From NCBI GenBank assembly GCA_021413965.1, contig JAIOPI010000002.1, forward strand, positions 1-64,000: 64,000 bases of DNA. Reading direction: 5' to 3'. Of the stretch, positions 20,096 to 29,968 are shown in pieces (within the stretch, counting starts at the first letter, position 1; the number at the start of each line of letters is the position of its first letter). The notes below the pieces were generated by a model. The model was not told the DNA's origin, did no database searches, and saw only the letters and a list, made by a program, of their open reading frames with translations. The position numbers and the translations under genes were made by a program. The stretch is from Lentisphaerota bacterium. Its GTDB lineage: Bacteria; Verrucomicrobiota; Kiritimatiellia; UBA8416; JAIOPI01.

Positions 20096-21016
20096 CTACC
20101 CCTGCCGCTGCAACTTCGTGATGCGGCCGCCAACGATCCACTCGACGCAGTAGATGTCGCCGTTCGGGGCAAAGCAGCCGCCGTGCGGACTGCTGAACAT
20201 GCCTGGCTTCACCAGCGGCGTGCCCGCCAGGTTCGGCCAACCGGCCGGTTGCTTGTCCGCCGTGACCACATCGCTCGCGCCCACCTCACCCACCAGGTCC
20301 AGCGTGCGCGCGTTGAATATCTTCACGCCCGTCATCAGTTCCGGAATGACGACGAGATCGCCGAGGAAATCAAAGCAGCACGGGCTGTGCGTGGCCGTGG
20401 TCTGGCGCTGGAACTTGCCGTTGCCGTCGTACACCACCACGCGCCGGTTGCCGCGGTCGGTGATCCAGAGTTCCGGACCGCTCGGGCCGAGCGTGAAGTT
20501 GACGCCATGCGGGCACTTGAACCGCCCGGCGCCCTCCGTGCCGTCCAGCGTGCTGACGTACTCGCCCTTCGCCGTGTGGCGATGCACCAGTGACGAGCCG
20601 TAGCCGTCCGCCACCCAGATGTCACCCGTCACCGGATTCGAAGCCGCCCACGTGGGCGTGTACTTGCCGTCTTGCGCGTAGGCCGCATGGGGCGGACGGG
20701 CAATCGTCTGCACGGTTTCGCCCTGCAAGGTGACCTTGGCCACCTCCTTGCTGGACTGGTCGGCAAGCCAGAGATATTCCACGCCGCCTTCAACCACCTT
20801 GGTCAGGCCATGGGCGCCGAGCCAGCGACTGCCGCCGGTGGCGGTCATCAGCCGTCCGGTGGGATCATACGTCAGCAAGCCGTTCTCGGCCTGGTGAAAG
20901 ACGATCACGTTCCCGCTGCGCGTCACGCACACGCCATGCGTGCGCCCGTTGGCGCGGCCGGTCGCGGAATCCGGAATCTTGGCCCAATTGTCCATCCACT
21001 TATAAGTCGCCTTCAT
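20096..21016 (-). CDS. NHL-like beta-propeller protein
   Basis: 306 residues built of repeated four-stranded units with NHL/SMP-30-like motifs (THGVCVTRSGNVIVF, SNPVTGDIWVADGYGSS, GPSGPELWITDRGNRRVVVYDGNG, SSPHGGCFAPNGDIYCVEW), consistent with a six-bladed propeller. No signal peptide or membrane segment follows ATG 21016, which has GGAAGGGG in front; an in-frame upstream start lacks a ribosome site. Possible roles are a lactonase-like hydrolase or a binding scaffold; no catalytic residues could be assigned. Confidence 0.75.
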   Translation of the reverse strand: MKATYKWMDNWAKIPDSATGRANGRTHGVCVTRSGNVIVFHQAENGLLTYDPTGRLMTATGGSRWLGAHGLTKVVEGGVEYLWLADQSSKEVAKVTLQGETVQTIARPPHAAYAQDGKYTPTWAASNPVTGDIWVADGYGSSLVHRHTAKGEYVSTLDGTEGAGRFKCPHGVNFTLGPSGPELWITDRGNRRVVVYDGNGKFQRQTTATHSPCCFDFLGDLVVIPELMTGVKIFNARTLDLVGEVGASDVVTADKQPAGWPNLAGTPLVKPGMFSSPHGGCFAPNGDIYCVEWIVGGRITKLQRQG

Positions 21017-21277
21017 GATCGCCCCTTCCCACGCACACGGACCTGCATACAGAGTTTGTTGATCGAAGTGATGGACTTTATCGAAGCGCACTCCACGGGT
21101 CAACGAAGACGTGTCAGCCCCGGTTCGCCCACGCCATTCGCCAAAATCAGCCCAATTACCCCGAATGCCCCCTTCCCATCCTCCTTCAGCGGGAGCGAAA
21201 CCCGCCGTTTAAGCCTTGGGGACAGGCAACGCCGACTTCACGCTGGCGGCAGTCCGGCGATTTCCCTAACTTGACGC

Positions 21278-22663
21278 ATGTCATCGCCCAGCACGCCTGC
21301 GCCCATGCCGCCCGGCATTGTAAACGCCTACTGGTTCCAAGGCTGCAACGCCACCTCCTGGTCCCTGGCGCTGGGCACGCCGATGCTGCTCTACCTCAAG
21401 AACCTAGGCGCCTCCGCCACCATCATCGGGCTGGCGGTCGCCATGGTGCCGCTCTTCGGCATCCTGCAGATTCCCGCCGCCGACTATGCCGACCGCATCG
21501 GCCACAAGCTCTTCGTGGTTCGCGGGTGGACCTCGCGCAGCGCCTTCATCCTGGGCATGGCCATCGTGGTGCTGCTGCCGGAGATCGTGAACACCCCGGT
21601 GCGCCTCACGCTCATCCTGCTCCTGCTGGCCTGCTTCTCAGCCGTGCGCGGCATCTCGCTGTGCGGCTACCTGCCGTGGATCACCCATATCATCCCGGAA
21701 TCCGCGCGCGGCACGTTCATCGCCCGCGATACCGCCTGCATGTATGTGGCCGTCACCGCGACGATGCTGATTTCGAGCGCCTGGTTCCGGCTCTTCCCCG
21801 CGCCACGGCAGTTCGGCGCGCTCCTGCTCCTGAGCTACGCGGCAGCCATGCTCAGCGTCGTCTTCCTGCGACGCATCCCCGACAGTTCGGAACCGCTGAC
21901 TGGTCCGCGCCCGCGCACGCGCCCCCCCTGGGGCGCCATGCTGTGTCACCCCCCCTTTCGCCGTTATCTCGTCTTCACGGTGGCCTTCAACGTGTGCGTG
22001 GCCGCGCTCGGCGTCGTCTGGCTCACCTTCATGCGGGACCGCTACCAGGCCTCCGCCAGCCTCATCCTCGGGCTGACCGCGCTCACGAATATCATCGCCG
22101 CCGGAGTCTCCCGGATGTCCGGCCGCCTGGCGGACCACGTCGGGAGCCGTCCCCTGCTTGGCCTTGGGAGCGTGCTGATCATCGCCGCCCAGACCCTGTG
22201 GATGGCCGTGGCCGCCGGGGCCCTGCCGCGCCACATGCTGCTGCCATGCGGGATCATGGTCCTGGGTTCCTCGGGTTTCGCCATGCTGAACCTCGCCAAT
22301 ACCCGCCTGCTCATGGGCCTTGTGCCGGTGCTCGGACGCAGCCACTTCTTCGCCATCGCCAGCGTGGCCACGAGCCTGACCCTCGGCATCATGCCCATCG
22401 CCTGGGGCTATGCCCTGGATGCCCTCTTGCACGCCGTCCCCCAGGGCATCCGCGTGTGCACCCACTGGACCTGGAACGCCCACAGCCTGGTCTATGGCCT
22501 CGTCGTCACCGGGCTGCTCGCCACCCAGTTCCTGCAGCATCGCCTCGACGAGCCGCGCGCCATGTCCACCGACGACTTCCTGCGCCTGCTACTGATCGAA
22601 TCGCCGGCGCGCATGCTCAACCGCGCGCTGACGCCCTTCCGCCGGCTCCTGCCGCCGCTGTGA
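21278..22663 (+). CDS. Major facilitator superfamily transporter
   Basis: 461 residues with about twelve hydrophobic helices. The loop between helices 2 and 3 reads DYADRIGHKLFVVRGW, the usual MFS motif-A position (D-R-x-G-x-K/R). A central loop (about 205-225, PDSSEPLTGPRPRTRPPW) separates the two six-helix halves; a second A-like motif, SRMSGRLADHVGSRP, starts the second half. ATG 21278 lies only about ten bases after a possible -10 box (TAACTT), so the message may have a very short leader. Substrate unknown. Confidence 0.85.
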   Translation: MSSPSTPAPMPPGIVNAYWFQGCNATSWSLALGTPMLLYLKNLGASATIIGLAVAMVPLFGILQIPAADYADRIGHKLFVVRGWTSRSAFILGMAIVVLLPEIVNTPVRLTLILLLLACFSAVRGISLCGYLPWITHIIPESARGTFIARDTACMYVAVTATMLISSAWFRLFPAPRQFGALLLLSYAAAMLSVVFLRRIPDSSEPLTGPRPRTRPPWGAMLCHPPFRRYLVFTVAFNVCVAALGVVWLTFMRDRYQASASLILGLTALTNIIAAGVSRMSGRLADHVGSRPLLGLGSVLIIAAQTLWMAVAAGALPRHMLLPCGIMVLGSSGFAMLNLANTRLLMGLVPVLGRSHFFAIASVATSLTLGIMPIAWGYALDALLHAVPQGIRVCTHWTWNAHSLVYGLVVTGLLATQFLQHRLDEPRAMSTDDFLRLLLIESPARMLNRALTPFRRLLPPL

Positions 22664-22684
22664 GCAGCTGAGCTGCCTGCCAGA

Positions 22685-22750
22685 CGTGGCGCAGGTCGCT
22701 GACCTGCGCGGCAACGGCGCGGCTCGGCGGGTCAGGCGACCCGCCCTACG
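22685..22750. repeat. Two GC-rich palindromic repeats (A and B)
   Basis: Element A forms a 9-bp perfect stem (22689-22697 with 22701-22709, loop GCT). Element B forms an 8-bp stem (22726-22733 with 22738-22745, loop AGGC). Related A- and B-type elements lie together at 37615-37686. They sit between the MFS and rlmN genes and could also terminate MFS transcription. Confidence 0.65.
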
Positions 22751-22819
22751 TGCGAATCAGGACCACGTCGCGCGCGCATGGTGACAGGTGATTCCGCATT
22801 ATGCCATGATACCGAAGCT

Positions 22820-23935
22820 ATGGAACCCAAGCCTCATATGCTGAACCTGAGCCAGGCCGACCTGCAGGCCCTCCTGCAGGAGTGGGGCGAACCGGCCTAC
22901 CGGGCCCGCCAGATCTATCGCCACCTCTACGTCAACCTGGCCACCGATCCCGCCGCCATGACCGACCTGCCCAAGGCCCTGCGCGAGCGCCTCACCACCG
23001 ACGTCGACTGGGCCGGACTTCGCCTGCAGCGCACCCTGTCCTGCGATGATGGCCTCACCCGCAAGGCGCTGTTTTCGGTCTCCACCGGCGCCCCCGCCGA
23101 GTCCGTCCTCATGGTCTACCCGGATCGCGCCACCGTTTGCGTCTCCAGCCAGTCCGGCTGCCTGATGCGCTGCACCTTCTGCGCCACCGGCCGCCTTGGA
23201 CTCCTCGGCCAGCTCACGACCGGCCAGATCGTAGAGCAGGTCCTCTGGGCCGAGCGCGAATTGCGCTCCATGCGCGAGCGCCCCCCCTCGCACGACCAGG
23301 TCCACCTCCTGACCAACGTCGTCTTCATGGGCATGGGCGAGCCTTTCAACAACTACGACGCCTGGTGGGCCGCCGTCGAGCGCCTCCACGACCCGCAGGG
23401 CTTCAACATGGGCGCACGCAATTTCACCGTGTCCACCGTCGGACTCGTCCCCGGCATCCGCCGCCTGGCCGCCGCCACCCTGCCCGTCAACCTCGCCATC
23501 TCACTGCATGCCCCCAACGACGCGCTGCGCAGCTCCCTCATGCCCGTCAACAAGGCCTTCCCCATCGCCGACCTGCTCGCCGCCACGCGCGATTACATCG
23601 CCAAGACCCGCCGGCGCGTGTCGTTTGAGTACGTGCTGCTCGAAGGCAAGAACGACCTGCCCGCGCATGCCGAAGAACTGGCGACGCTGTTGCGCAGTCA
23701 GTATCCGCCCGATCAGACGATGCTCTTCCACGTCAACCTGATCCCCTGGAACCCGGTGCCCGGGGCGCCGCTGGAACGCTCCCACCGCGCCCGCGTGCTG
23801 GCCTTCCAGGACATCCTCGAAGCCCGCCGCGTACCCTGCACCGTCCGCGTCGAGCGCGGCAGCGAAATCGCCGCCGCCTGCGGCCAGCTCGCCGGCATGG
23901 CCCAGGACGAAGCCGCCACCACGCCAGCCGAGTGA
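22820..23935 (+). CDS. rlmN: 23S rRNA/tRNA adenine C2-methyltransferase RlmN
   Basis: 371-residue radical SAM enzyme that methylates C2 of A2503 in 23S rRNA and A37 in some tRNAs. Motif C114-x3-C118-x2-C121 binds the [4Fe-4S] cluster ([10 protein letters not shown]). The [11 protein letters not shown] and [20 protein letters not shown] blocks and the C-terminal catalytic Cys in [12 protein letters not shown] are family hallmarks. Several in-frame starts exist; ATG 22820 gives the usual length. Loss or change of RlmN is known to alter linezolid sensitivity, so it adds to the ribosome theme of the nearby ABC-F genes, though this may be coincidence. Confidence 0.96.
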   Translation: MEPKPHMLNLSQADLQALLQEWGEPAYRARQIYRHLYVNLATDPAAMTDLPKALRERLTTDVDWAGLRLQRTLSCDDGLTRKALFSVSTGAPAESVLMVYPDRATVCVSSQSGCLMRCTFCATGRLGLLGQLTTGQIVEQVLWAERELRSMRERPPSHDQVHLLTNVVFMGMGEPFNNYDAWWAAVERLHDPQGFNMGARNFTVSTVGLVPGIRRLAAATLPVNLAISLHAPNDALRSSLMPVNKAFPIADLLAATRDYIAKTRRRVSFEYVLLEGKNDLPAHAEELATLLRSQYPPDQTMLFHVNLIPWNPVPGAPLERSHRARVLAFQDILEARRVPCTVRVERGSEIAAACGQLAGMAQDEAATTPAE

Positions 23936-24284
23936 CGCCCCGTTCGGTGTGCCGTCGGCAAGACATCCTTGGCCGATCCTATCTGCGTTATCTGTCCTGC
24001 TATCCAAAATCTTGCCTGCCGGCGAAGACTATCTGGAACTCAGGAACTCATAAAGGCACGCCAAGACGCACGAACGGCTTCCTGATTTCCTGAGTTCCAG
24101 ATCCCACCCGCTTTGGTTGCGGCTGCGCAGCGCTGGGTCATCCGTAGGCAAACGCCAGCCTCACCTGAATCCTTCCGGGTTAGAAGTCCACGATCAACGT
24201 CCTCTCATCCGCATCCGAAATCGCCCCGCCGCGGGGCGAGGGCTCCGCGGCGGGCGTTTGGGCGCCCCCTCGCCACCCGCCGCC
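23936..24284. other. Non-coding gap between rlmN and the Rrf2 gene
   Basis: No open frame with gene-like content is seen. The first 100 bases are less GC-rich than the flanking genes; a 72-bp inverted repeat lies at 24031-24102; and near 24223-24255 there is a GC-rich dyad (CCCCGCCGCGGGGCG with CTCCGCGGCGGG) that could fold as a terminator. The rest has no recognisable structure. Confidence 0.5.
24031..24102. repeat. 15-bp inverted repeat
   Basis: ATCTGGAACTCAGGA at 24031-24045 is the exact reverse complement of 24088-24102. The 42-bp spacer contains AACTCATAAAGGC and repeats part of the arm (TCCTGATTTCCTGAG). It looks like a miniature mobile or palindromic repeat in the gap after rlmN. Confidence 0.7.
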
Positions 24285-24343
24285 TTGACGCCAGCCCCGC
24301 ATCCCGCTAAAGAATACCCAATCGGTCGACTAAAGGGATCACC
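24285..24343 (+). promoter_or_regulatory. Promoter and possible operator of the Rrf2 gene
   Basis: TTGACG at 24285-24290 and TAAAGA at 24308-24313 are separated by 17 bp. Just after the -10 is ATACCCAATCGGTCGACTA (24314-24332), whose core ATCGGT-x-x-A-x-T-A matches the core of the dyad in the porin-operon promoter at 24852-24873 (9 of 12 positions). Autoregulation by Rrf2 is inferred. AAAGGG precedes the ATG at 24344. Confidence 0.5.
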
Positions 24344-24787
24344 ATGCTCACCCGCCGCGCCAAGTATGCCATGCGCGCGCTCAGCCACCTGGCGCGCACG
24401 CCGAACTACGGCCCCGTCCTCATCGCCGACCTCGCGACCGCCGAGCGCATCCCGAAAAAATTTCTCGAGCGCATCCTGCTCGAGCTCAACCGCCGCGGCG
24501 TGCTGCAGAGCCGCAAGGGCCGCGGCGGCGGCTACCTCCTCAACCGCGCACCCGACCAGATCACCATCGCCGAAATCGTGCGCGCCATGGACGGGCCCCT
24601 CGCCCCCGTGCCCTGCGTGAGCCAGACCGCCTACGGACACTGCGTCGAATGCCCGGACGAACGCCACTGCGGCATCCGCGCCATCATGCAGGAAGTGCGC
24701 GATGCCATCGCCGGCATCCTCGACAAGGCCACCCTCGCCGACCTCGTCCAGGCCGAGCGCACCGGCCGCTACCGCCACCGCGCCTGA
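24344..24787 (+). CDS. Rrf2 family regulator, likely Fe-S or sulfur-responsive
   Basis: 147 residues: winged helix-turn-helix at about 1-85 (start MLTRRAKYAMRALSHLA, recognition area IPKKFLERILLELNRRGVL, wing KGRGGGYLL). C91, C100, C103 and C109 are spaced as in Rrf2 members that ligate an Fe-S cluster. Being directly upstream of a sulfate-uptake operon, and sharing a sequence core with that operon's promoter, it is likely the regulator of sulfate uptake, in the manner of CymR/CysR-type Rrf2 proteins. The signal (cluster state or O-acetylserine pathway) is unknown. Confidence 0.88.
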   Translation: MLTRRAKYAMRALSHLARTPNYGPVLIADLATAERIPKKFLERILLELNRRGVLQSRKGRGGGYLLNRAPDQITIAEIVRAMDGPLAPVPCVSQTAYGHCVECPDERHCGIRAIMQEVRDAIAGILDKATLADLVQAERTGRYRHRA

Positions 24788-24840
24788 CCGCCACCAAGGC
24801 CCGACCTCCGCCCCCTCGCCCATCAACTGCTTTTCCCCTG

Positions 24841-24889
24841 TTGACAATCAGTCTACTATATCGGTATAGTAGATGGACTATTGGGATAC
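24841..24889 (+). promoter_or_regulatory. Sulfate-operon promoter with Rrf2-type dyad
   Basis: TTGACA at 24841-24846 and TATAGT at 24865-24870, 18 bp apart, form a near-consensus promoter. A dyad with 9-bp arms (TCTACTATA 24852-24860, TATAGTAGA 24865-24873, 4-bp centre TCGG) covers the -10 box, an ideal repressor position. Further down, GACTATTGGGATAC (24876-24889) is similar, reversed, to the ATACCCAATCGGTC stretch in front of the Rrf2 gene and may be a second half-site. Confidence 0.75.
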
Positions 24890-24919
24890 ATAAGCATGCG
24901 CACGGAAGGACGTTCGAAC

Positions 24920-26284
24920 ATGAAAGGCATTCAACAGATCATCCGCAGGGCCGCCCTCATCGGCGGCCTCCTGGCCGCCGGGACCCACCAGGCCGCCGCC
25001 CAGGCCCCACAGCCGTCGCTCGAGCAACTCGACCAGAAAGTCCGCATCCTCGAACGCAAACTCGAAATCCAGGAAGAGGAAGCCGCCAGGAAGAAGCTCG
25101 AAAACCCCGCGCTGACCGCCGGCAAGGACGGCTTTGCCCTGACCTCCGCCGATAAGGCGTTTCAGCTCAAGCTCCGCGGCTACGTCCAGGCCGATGGACG
25201 CTTCTTCCTGAGCGACGACGACGAAAAGGCCACGGACTCCTTCCTGCTCCGGCGCGTGCGCCCGATCTGGGAAGGCAAACTGTATAACGACTTCGACTTC
25301 CGCATCATGCCGGACTTCGGCAACGGGTCGACCGTGCTGCAGGACGCCTACCTGGGCTATACCGCCTCGCCAGCCGCAAAACTGCGCGCCGGCAAGTTCA
25401 AGCCCCCGTTCGGTCTCGAGCGGCTCCAGTCGGGCACGGACACGCTCTTCATCGAGCGCGCCCACCCCACCAGCCTCGGCCCCAACCGCGACGTCGGCCT
25501 CCAACTCGGCGGCGACGTCATGGGCTCCACCGTGAACTACGCCGTCGGCGTGTTCAACGGCGTCACGGACGGCGGCAGCGGCGACGGCGACAGCAACGAC
25601 GGCAAGGATGTCGTCGGACGGGTCTTCGTGACGCCCTTCAAGAACAGCGACATCGCGGCCCTGTCCGGGCTGAGCCTCGGCCTCGCCGCCAGCGCGGGCG
25701 ATCAGCAAGGCACAACCACCGTGCCCGGCCTGCCGGCGTTCCGCAGCATCGGCCAGCAGTCCTTCTACACCTACAAGACGTCCACCAATGCCGCCGACGC
25801 GGTCATCGCCGACGGGAGCCGCGTGCGCGTCTCGCCCCAGGCGGTCTACTACTACCGCGCCTTCGGCTTGCTGGCGGAATACGCGCAGTCCTCGCAGGAT
25901 GTCACGAAGGGAGCCAGGAGCGATACGCTCGATAACGACGCCTTGCTCGTCGAACTGTCCTACGTCCTGACCGGCGAAGAGGCGACCTACAAAGGCGTCA
26001 CGCCAGCCCACCCGTTCGACCCCAAGGGCGGCACCTGGGGAGCCTTCGAAGTGGCCCTGCGGTACAGCGAGTTGAACGTCGACGACGACGCCTTCCCGAC
26101 CTACGCCGACGCCAAAAAGTCGGCCAAGGGCACGCAGACCGTCGGCGTCGGCCTGAACTGGTACCTGAACAGGAACCTGAAGGCCCAGGTGAACGTCGAC
26201 AACAGCACCTTTGACGGCGGCGCTGCCGATGGCGACCGCGACGACGAACAGGCCCTGTTCACACGGCTGCAAATTTCGTTCTAA
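24920..26284 (+). CDS. Anion-selective outer-membrane porin (OprO/OprP family)
   Basis: 454 residues with a signal peptide (about 1-28, ending AAAQA), a short periplasmic coiled coil ([22 protein letters not shown] in two pieces, about 35-60) and a beta-barrel of the phosphate-selective porin O/P family ending in aromatic F (RLQISF). The family passes phosphate or other anions; placement ahead of sulfate ABC genes suggests sulfate. ATG 24920 follows GGAAGGA; earlier in-frame starts lie within or close to the promoter. First gene of the sulfate operon; it stops 7 bp before the binding-protein gene. Confidence 0.88.
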   Translation: MKGIQQIIRRAALIGGLLAAGTHQAAAQAPQPSLEQLDQKVRILERKLEIQEEEAARKKLENPALTAGKDGFALTSADKAFQLKLRGYVQADGRFFLSDDDEKATDSFLLRRVRPIWEGKLYNDFDFRIMPDFGNGSTVLQDAYLGYTASPAAKLRAGKFKPPFGLERLQSGTDTLFIERAHPTSLGPNRDVGLQLGGDVMGSTVNYAVGVFNGVTDGGSGDGDSNDGKDVVGRVFVTPFKNSDIAALSGLSLGLAASAGDQQGTTTVPGLPAFRSIGQQSFYTYKTSTNAADAVIADGSRVRVSPQAVYYYRAFGLLAEYAQSSQDVTKGARSDTLDNDALLVELSYVLTGEEATYKGVTPAHPFDPKGGTWGAFEVALRYSELNVDDDAFPTYADAKKSAKGTQTVGVGLNWYLNRNLKAQVNVDNSTFDGGAADGDRDDEQALFTRLQISF

Positions 26285-26291
26285 GGAGACG

Positions 26292-27293
26292 ATGATGAAC
26301 CGCGTATTATGGCTGCTACTGTCCGCTATGCTCATGCTGCCCGCCGCCTATGCGGGGCAGAAGGAACTCACCCTGCTGAACGTCTCGTACGATCCCACAC
26401 GGGAATTGTACGAGGAGGTCAACGCCGCCTTCATTCAGGATTGGGCGGCCAAGACCGGGCAGGCGATCAAGATCAACCAATCCCACGGCGGCTCCGGCAA
26501 ACAGGCGCGTTCCGTGATCGACGGCCTCGAAGCGGACGTCGTCACGCTGGCCCTGGCGTACGACATCGACGCCCTGCATGAGAAGGCAAACCTGATCCCC
26601 AAGGGTTGGCAGCAGCGCCTTCCGGATAACAGCGCGCCATACACGTCGACGATTGTCTTCGTGGTCCGCAAGGGAAACCCCAGGCACATCCAGGATTGGG
26701 ATGACCTCGTGCAGCCGGGCCTGTCCGTGATCACCCCGAACCCGAAGACGTCCGGCGGCGCGCGATGGAACTACCTCGCGGCCTGGGCCTACGGACTCGA
26801 GATGTTCGGAGGCGATGAAGCGAGGGTGCGCGAATTCCTCACCAAGATCTTCAAGAATGTTCCCGTGCTGGATTCCGGCGCCCGCGGGTCGACAACCACC
26901 TTCGTGCAGCGCGGCATCGGCGACGTGCTCATCTCCTGGGAGAATGAGGCGTTCCTCATTCGCAAGGAGTTCGGCGACGATTACGAGATCGTCGTGCCAT
27001 CGCTCAGCATCCTCGCGGAACCACCCGTCACGGTGGTGGACAAGGTGGTCGACCGTCGCGGCACGCGCCAGGTGGCGGAAGCCTACCTGAACTTCCTCTA
27101 CACGCCGCAGGGCCAGGAAATTGCCGCCCGCAACTTCTACCGGCCGCGCCTGGAGTCCGTGGCGGCCAAGTACAAGAGCCAGTTCACGGACGTGAAGCTG
27201 ATCACCATCGATGACGTCTTCGGCGGCTGGCAGAAGGCGCAGCAAACGCACTTCGCGGACGGCGGAGTGTTCGACCAGATCTTCGTAAGGTAG
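26292..27293 (+). CDS. sbp: Sulfate-binding periplasmic protein
   Basis: 333 residues with a signal peptide cleaved after AAYAG, then the sulfate/thiosulfate-binding fold: [70 protein letters not shown] and [20 protein letters not shown]. These are the Sbp/CysP oxyanion-binding loops. It captures sulfate in the periplasm and hands it to CysTWA. AAGGAG precedes ATG 26292. A strong hairpin just downstream (27321-27344) may make its message more abundant than that of the permeases. Confidence 0.95.
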   Translation: MMNRVLWLLLSAMLMLPAAYAGQKELTLLNVSYDPTRELYEEVNAAFIQDWAAKTGQAIKINQSHGGSGKQARSVIDGLEADVVTLALAYDIDALHEKANLIPKGWQQRLPDNSAPYTSTIVFVVRKGNPRHIQDWDDLVQPGLSVITPNPKTSGGARWNYLAAWAYGLEMFGGDEARVREFLTKIFKNVPVLDSGARGSTTTFVQRGIGDVLISWENEAFLIRKEFGDDYEIVVPSLSILAEPPVTVVDKVVDRRGTRQVAEAYLNFLYTPQGQEIAARNFYRPRLESVAAKYKSQFTDVKLITIDDVFGGWQKAQQTHFADGGVFDQIFVR

Positions 27294-27320
27294 CGGGGAG
27301 CCGCGCGACGGCGCGCGACG

Positions 27321-27344
27321 GGCGGAACGCGCAGGCGTTCCGCC
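27321..27344 (+). repeat. Intercistronic hairpin between sbp and cysT
   Basis: GGCGGAACGC at 27321-27330 pairs perfectly with 27335-27344 (loop GCAG), a 10-bp GC-rich stem. There is no T-run, so it is probably not a full terminator; it may be an RNA-stabilising or attenuating element, or a member of the dispersed palindrome family seen at 22726 and 37615. Confidence 0.65.
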
Positions 27345-27374
27345 CCATCCCCGGGAGTCAGGAAAGCGTTTCAC

Positions 27375-28193
27375 ATGGCGCACCATAAACGGAACGTTCT
27401 GCCGGGCTTCCGCCTGGCGCTGGGATTCACGGTCTTGTACCTGGGCCTGGTGGTGCTCTTGCCCCTGACGGCCGCTTTCATCAAGTCGGCGTCCCTCTCG
27501 TGGGTCGACTTCCGCGCCGCCGTCACCAGCCCGCGCGTGCTGGCCTCGTATCGCCTCAGCTTCGGCGCGTCACTGATCGCGGCCCTGGTCAATGGCGTCT
27601 TCGGCTTCCTCGTGGCCTGGGTACTCGTACGCTACCACTTTCCTGGCCGGAAGCTTGTCGACGCCGTGGTGGACCTGCCATTCGCGCTGCCGACCGCCGT
27701 CGCGGGCATCGCGCTGACCGCCGTCTATTCCAGGAACGGCTGGCTCGGCCACTGGCTCGAACCGCTGGGCGTCAACGTGGCCTTCACGCCCCTCGGCGTC
27801 ACCGTGGCGCTGATCTTCATCGGCCTGCCCTTTGTCGTGCGCACGGTGCAGCCGGTGCTGGAGGACCTCGATCAGGAGGTCGAGGAAGCCGCCGCCAGTC
27901 TCGGCGCCTCGCGCTGGCAGACCGTGACGCGCGTGCTCATGCCCATGCTGTTCCCCTCCCTGCTCACCGGCACCACGATGGCCTTCGCCCGCGCCTTGGG
28001 CGAATACGGCTCGGTGGTGTTCATCTCCGGCAATATGCCCATGAAGACCGAAATCACGCCCCTGCTGATCATCACCAAGCTGGAGCAATACGACTACGCC
28101 GGCGCCACGGCCATCGCCGTGGTGATGTTGATCGCCTCCTTCTGCCTGCTGCTCCTGATCAACCTCCTGCAAGCCTGGAGCGCCAAGCGATGA
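27375..28193 (+). CDS. cysT: Sulfate ABC transporter permease CysT
   Basis: 272 residues, about six transmembrane helices, with the binding-protein-dependent permease EAA loop ([27 protein letters not shown] in part; E-E-A-A-A-S-L-G-A). The [21 protein letters not shown] block is specific to CysT/CysU. It forms the channel with CysW. Its stop overlaps the cysW start by ATGA at 28190-28193. It starts 81 bp after sbp, following the hairpin. Confidence 0.95.
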   Translation: MAHHKRNVLPGFRLALGFTVLYLGLVVLLPLTAAFIKSASLSWVDFRAAVTSPRVLASYRLSFGASLIAALVNGVFGFLVAWVLVRYHFPGRKLVDAVVDLPFALPTAVAGIALTAVYSRNGWLGHWLEPLGVNVAFTPLGVTVALIFIGLPFVVRTVQPVLEDLDQEVEEAAASLGASRWQTVTRVLMPMLFPSLLTGTTMAFARALGEYGSVVFISGNMPMKTEITPLLIITKLEQYDYAGATAIAVVMLIASFCLLLLINLLQAWSAKR

Positions 28194-29095
28194 GCGCACC
28201 AACCCACACCCTTCGTCCCCGCCACGCACCGCGCCGCCTCAGCACCACCGAGCCCGCCGTCGTGCGCTGGGCGCTCACCGCCACGGCGCTCCTCTTCCTC
28301 GGACTTGTGCTCCTGGTCCCGCTCGCGGCCGTCTTCTATGAAGCCTTCCGCAAGGGCCTTGGCCCCTACTGGACGGCCCTCACGTCATCCGATGCCTTGT
28401 CGGCCATCCGCCTCACGCTGCTCACGGCAGCCATCGCCGTGGTCTGCAATGTGGTCTTCGGCCTGGCCGCCGCCTGGGCCATCGCCAAGTTCGAGTTCCG
28501 CGGCAAGCAGCTGCTGACCACCCTTGTCGACCTTCCCTTCGCCGTCTCGCCCGTCGTGTCGGGACTCATCTACGTGCTCATGTTCGGCGCGCAAGGCTGG
28601 TTCGGCCCGTGGCTCCAGGCACATAACATCAAGATCATCTTTGCCGTCCCCGGCATCGTGCTGGCGACCGTCTTCGTGACCTTCCCCTTTGTCGCGCGTG
28701 AACTGATCCCGCTCATGCAGGCCCAGGGCACCGACGAGGAGGAGTCGGCCACCGTCCTCGGCGCCAGCGGCTGGCAGATGTTCTGGCGCGTGACGCTGCC
28801 CAACATCAAGTGGGGCCTGCTCTACGGCGTGATCCTCTGCAATGCGCGCGCCATGGGCGAGTTCGGCGCCGTCTCCGTGGTCTCCGGCCACATCCGCGGC
28901 CAGACCAATACACTCCCCCTGCACGTGGAGATCCTCTACAACGAGTACAATTTTGCCGGCGCGTTCGCCGTGGCCTCGCTGCTGGCCACGCTCGCGCTGG
29001 TCACGCTGGTCGCCAAGAACCTGGTGGAGTGGCGGGCGCACCGCCCGGCCCGCGCGGCCGCCACCCCCACCCCGGAGATCCCCCATGAGCATTGA
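28190..29095 (+). CDS. cysW: Sulfate ABC transporter permease CysW
   Basis: 301 residues with about six helices. EAA loop: [24 protein letters not shown]; CysW-type block [32 protein letters not shown]. It pairs with CysT. The frame is open further upstream, but the ATG at 28190 overlaps the cysT stop and gives the family's usual length. It overlaps cysA by 11 bp. Confidence 0.95.
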   Translation: MSAPTHTLRPRHAPRRLSTTEPAVVRWALTATALLFLGLVLLVPLAAVFYEAFRKGLGPYWTALTSSDALSAIRLTLLTAAIAVVCNVVFGLAAAWAIAKFEFRGKQLLTTLVDLPFAVSPVVSGLIYVLMFGAQGWFGPWLQAHNIKIIFAVPGIVLATVFVTFPFVARELIPLMQAQGTDEEESATVLGASGWQMFWRVTLPNIKWGLLYGVILCNARAMGEFGAVSVVSGHIRGQTNTLPLHVEILYNEYNFAGAFAVASLLATLALVTLVAKNLVEWRAHRPARAAATPTPEIPHEH

Positions 29096-29831
29096 AGCCC
29101 GCGATATCGTCAAGACGTTCGGCACCTTCGAGGCGTTGCGCAAGGTCAGCCTGACCGTCCCCACCGGCACGCTGGTGGGCCTGCTCGGCCCCTCCGGTTC
29201 CGGCAAGACCACGCTGCTGCGCATCATCGCCGGCCTCGATACCGCCGACGCCGGCACCGTGCACTTTGAAGGGCAGGATGCCACCGAGGTCCACGCCCGC
29301 CACCGGCGCGTCGGGTTTGTCTTCCAGCATTACGCCCTGTTCCGGCACATGACGGTCTTCGAAAACGTCGCCTTCGGCCTGCGCGTGAAACCCCGCGCCG
29401 AACGCCCCAGCCGGGACGAGATCCGCGACCGCGTCCACAGCCTGCTGAAGCTCGTCCAGCTCGACATCCACGGCGACCGCTATCCCTCCCAGCTCTCCGG
29501 CGGTCAACGCCAGCGCGTCGCCCTCGCGCGCGCCCTCGCCGTCCAGCCCAAGGTGCTGCTCCTCGACGAACCCTTCGGCGCGCTCGACGCCAAGGTCCGC
29601 AAGGAGCTGCGCCGCTGGCTGCGCCATCTGCATGATGACATTCGCGTGACCAGCGTCTTCGTCACGCACGATGTCGAAGAAGCCCTCGAAGTCTCCGATT
29701 TCGTGGCCGTCATGAACAACGGCGAGATCCAGCAGTTCGGCGCCCCCGCTGACGTCTGCCGCGCCCCCGCCAACGCCTTCGTCGCCGACTTCATCGGCAG
29801 CGAACAGCGCCACGAAGCGCCCGCCGCGTGA
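29085..29831 (+). CDS. cysA: Sulfate ABC transporter ATPase CysA, short form
   Basis: 248 residues, a single ABC domain: Walker [11 protein letters not shown]-loop [20 protein letters not shown] (the CysA/PotA pattern), signature [15 protein letters not shown], Walker [13 protein letters not shown], switch H in VTHDVEEAL. Typical CysA proteins run to about 340-365 residues with a C-terminal TOBE-type regulatory domain; this one ends right after the ATPase (ADFIGSEQ). Short versions exist, so it is probably functional but lacks that regulatory domain. Confidence 0.93.
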   Translation: MSIEARDIVKTFGTFEALRKVSLTVPTGTLVGLLGPSGSGKTTLLRIIAGLDTADAGTVHFEGQDATEVHARHRRVGFVFQHYALFRHMTVFENVAFGLRVKPRAERPSRDEIRDRVHSLLKLVQLDIHGDRYPSQLSGGQRQRVALARALAVQPKVLLLDEPFGALDAKVRKELRRWLRHLHDDIRVTSVFVTHDVEEALEVSDFVAVMNNGEIQQFGAPADVCRAPANAFVADFIGSEQRHEAPAA

Positions 29832-29968
29832 GACGACAGACGGCTCATTGCACGCCACGCAGGACCTGTGGCTTCTCGCCAGGTGGTCCGTCACCTCCGG
29901 GCACGGACGCCCCCCAACCGGCCTTTCTCATTGACGCCACGGACCGCGCCCGGTACCACCTGTCGGGC

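Noticed and set aside
24113..24310. Short open frame in the gap between rlmN and the Rrf2 gene
   Set aside because: No ribosome site, no recognisable product, and it overlaps the Rrf2 promoter and a hairpin.
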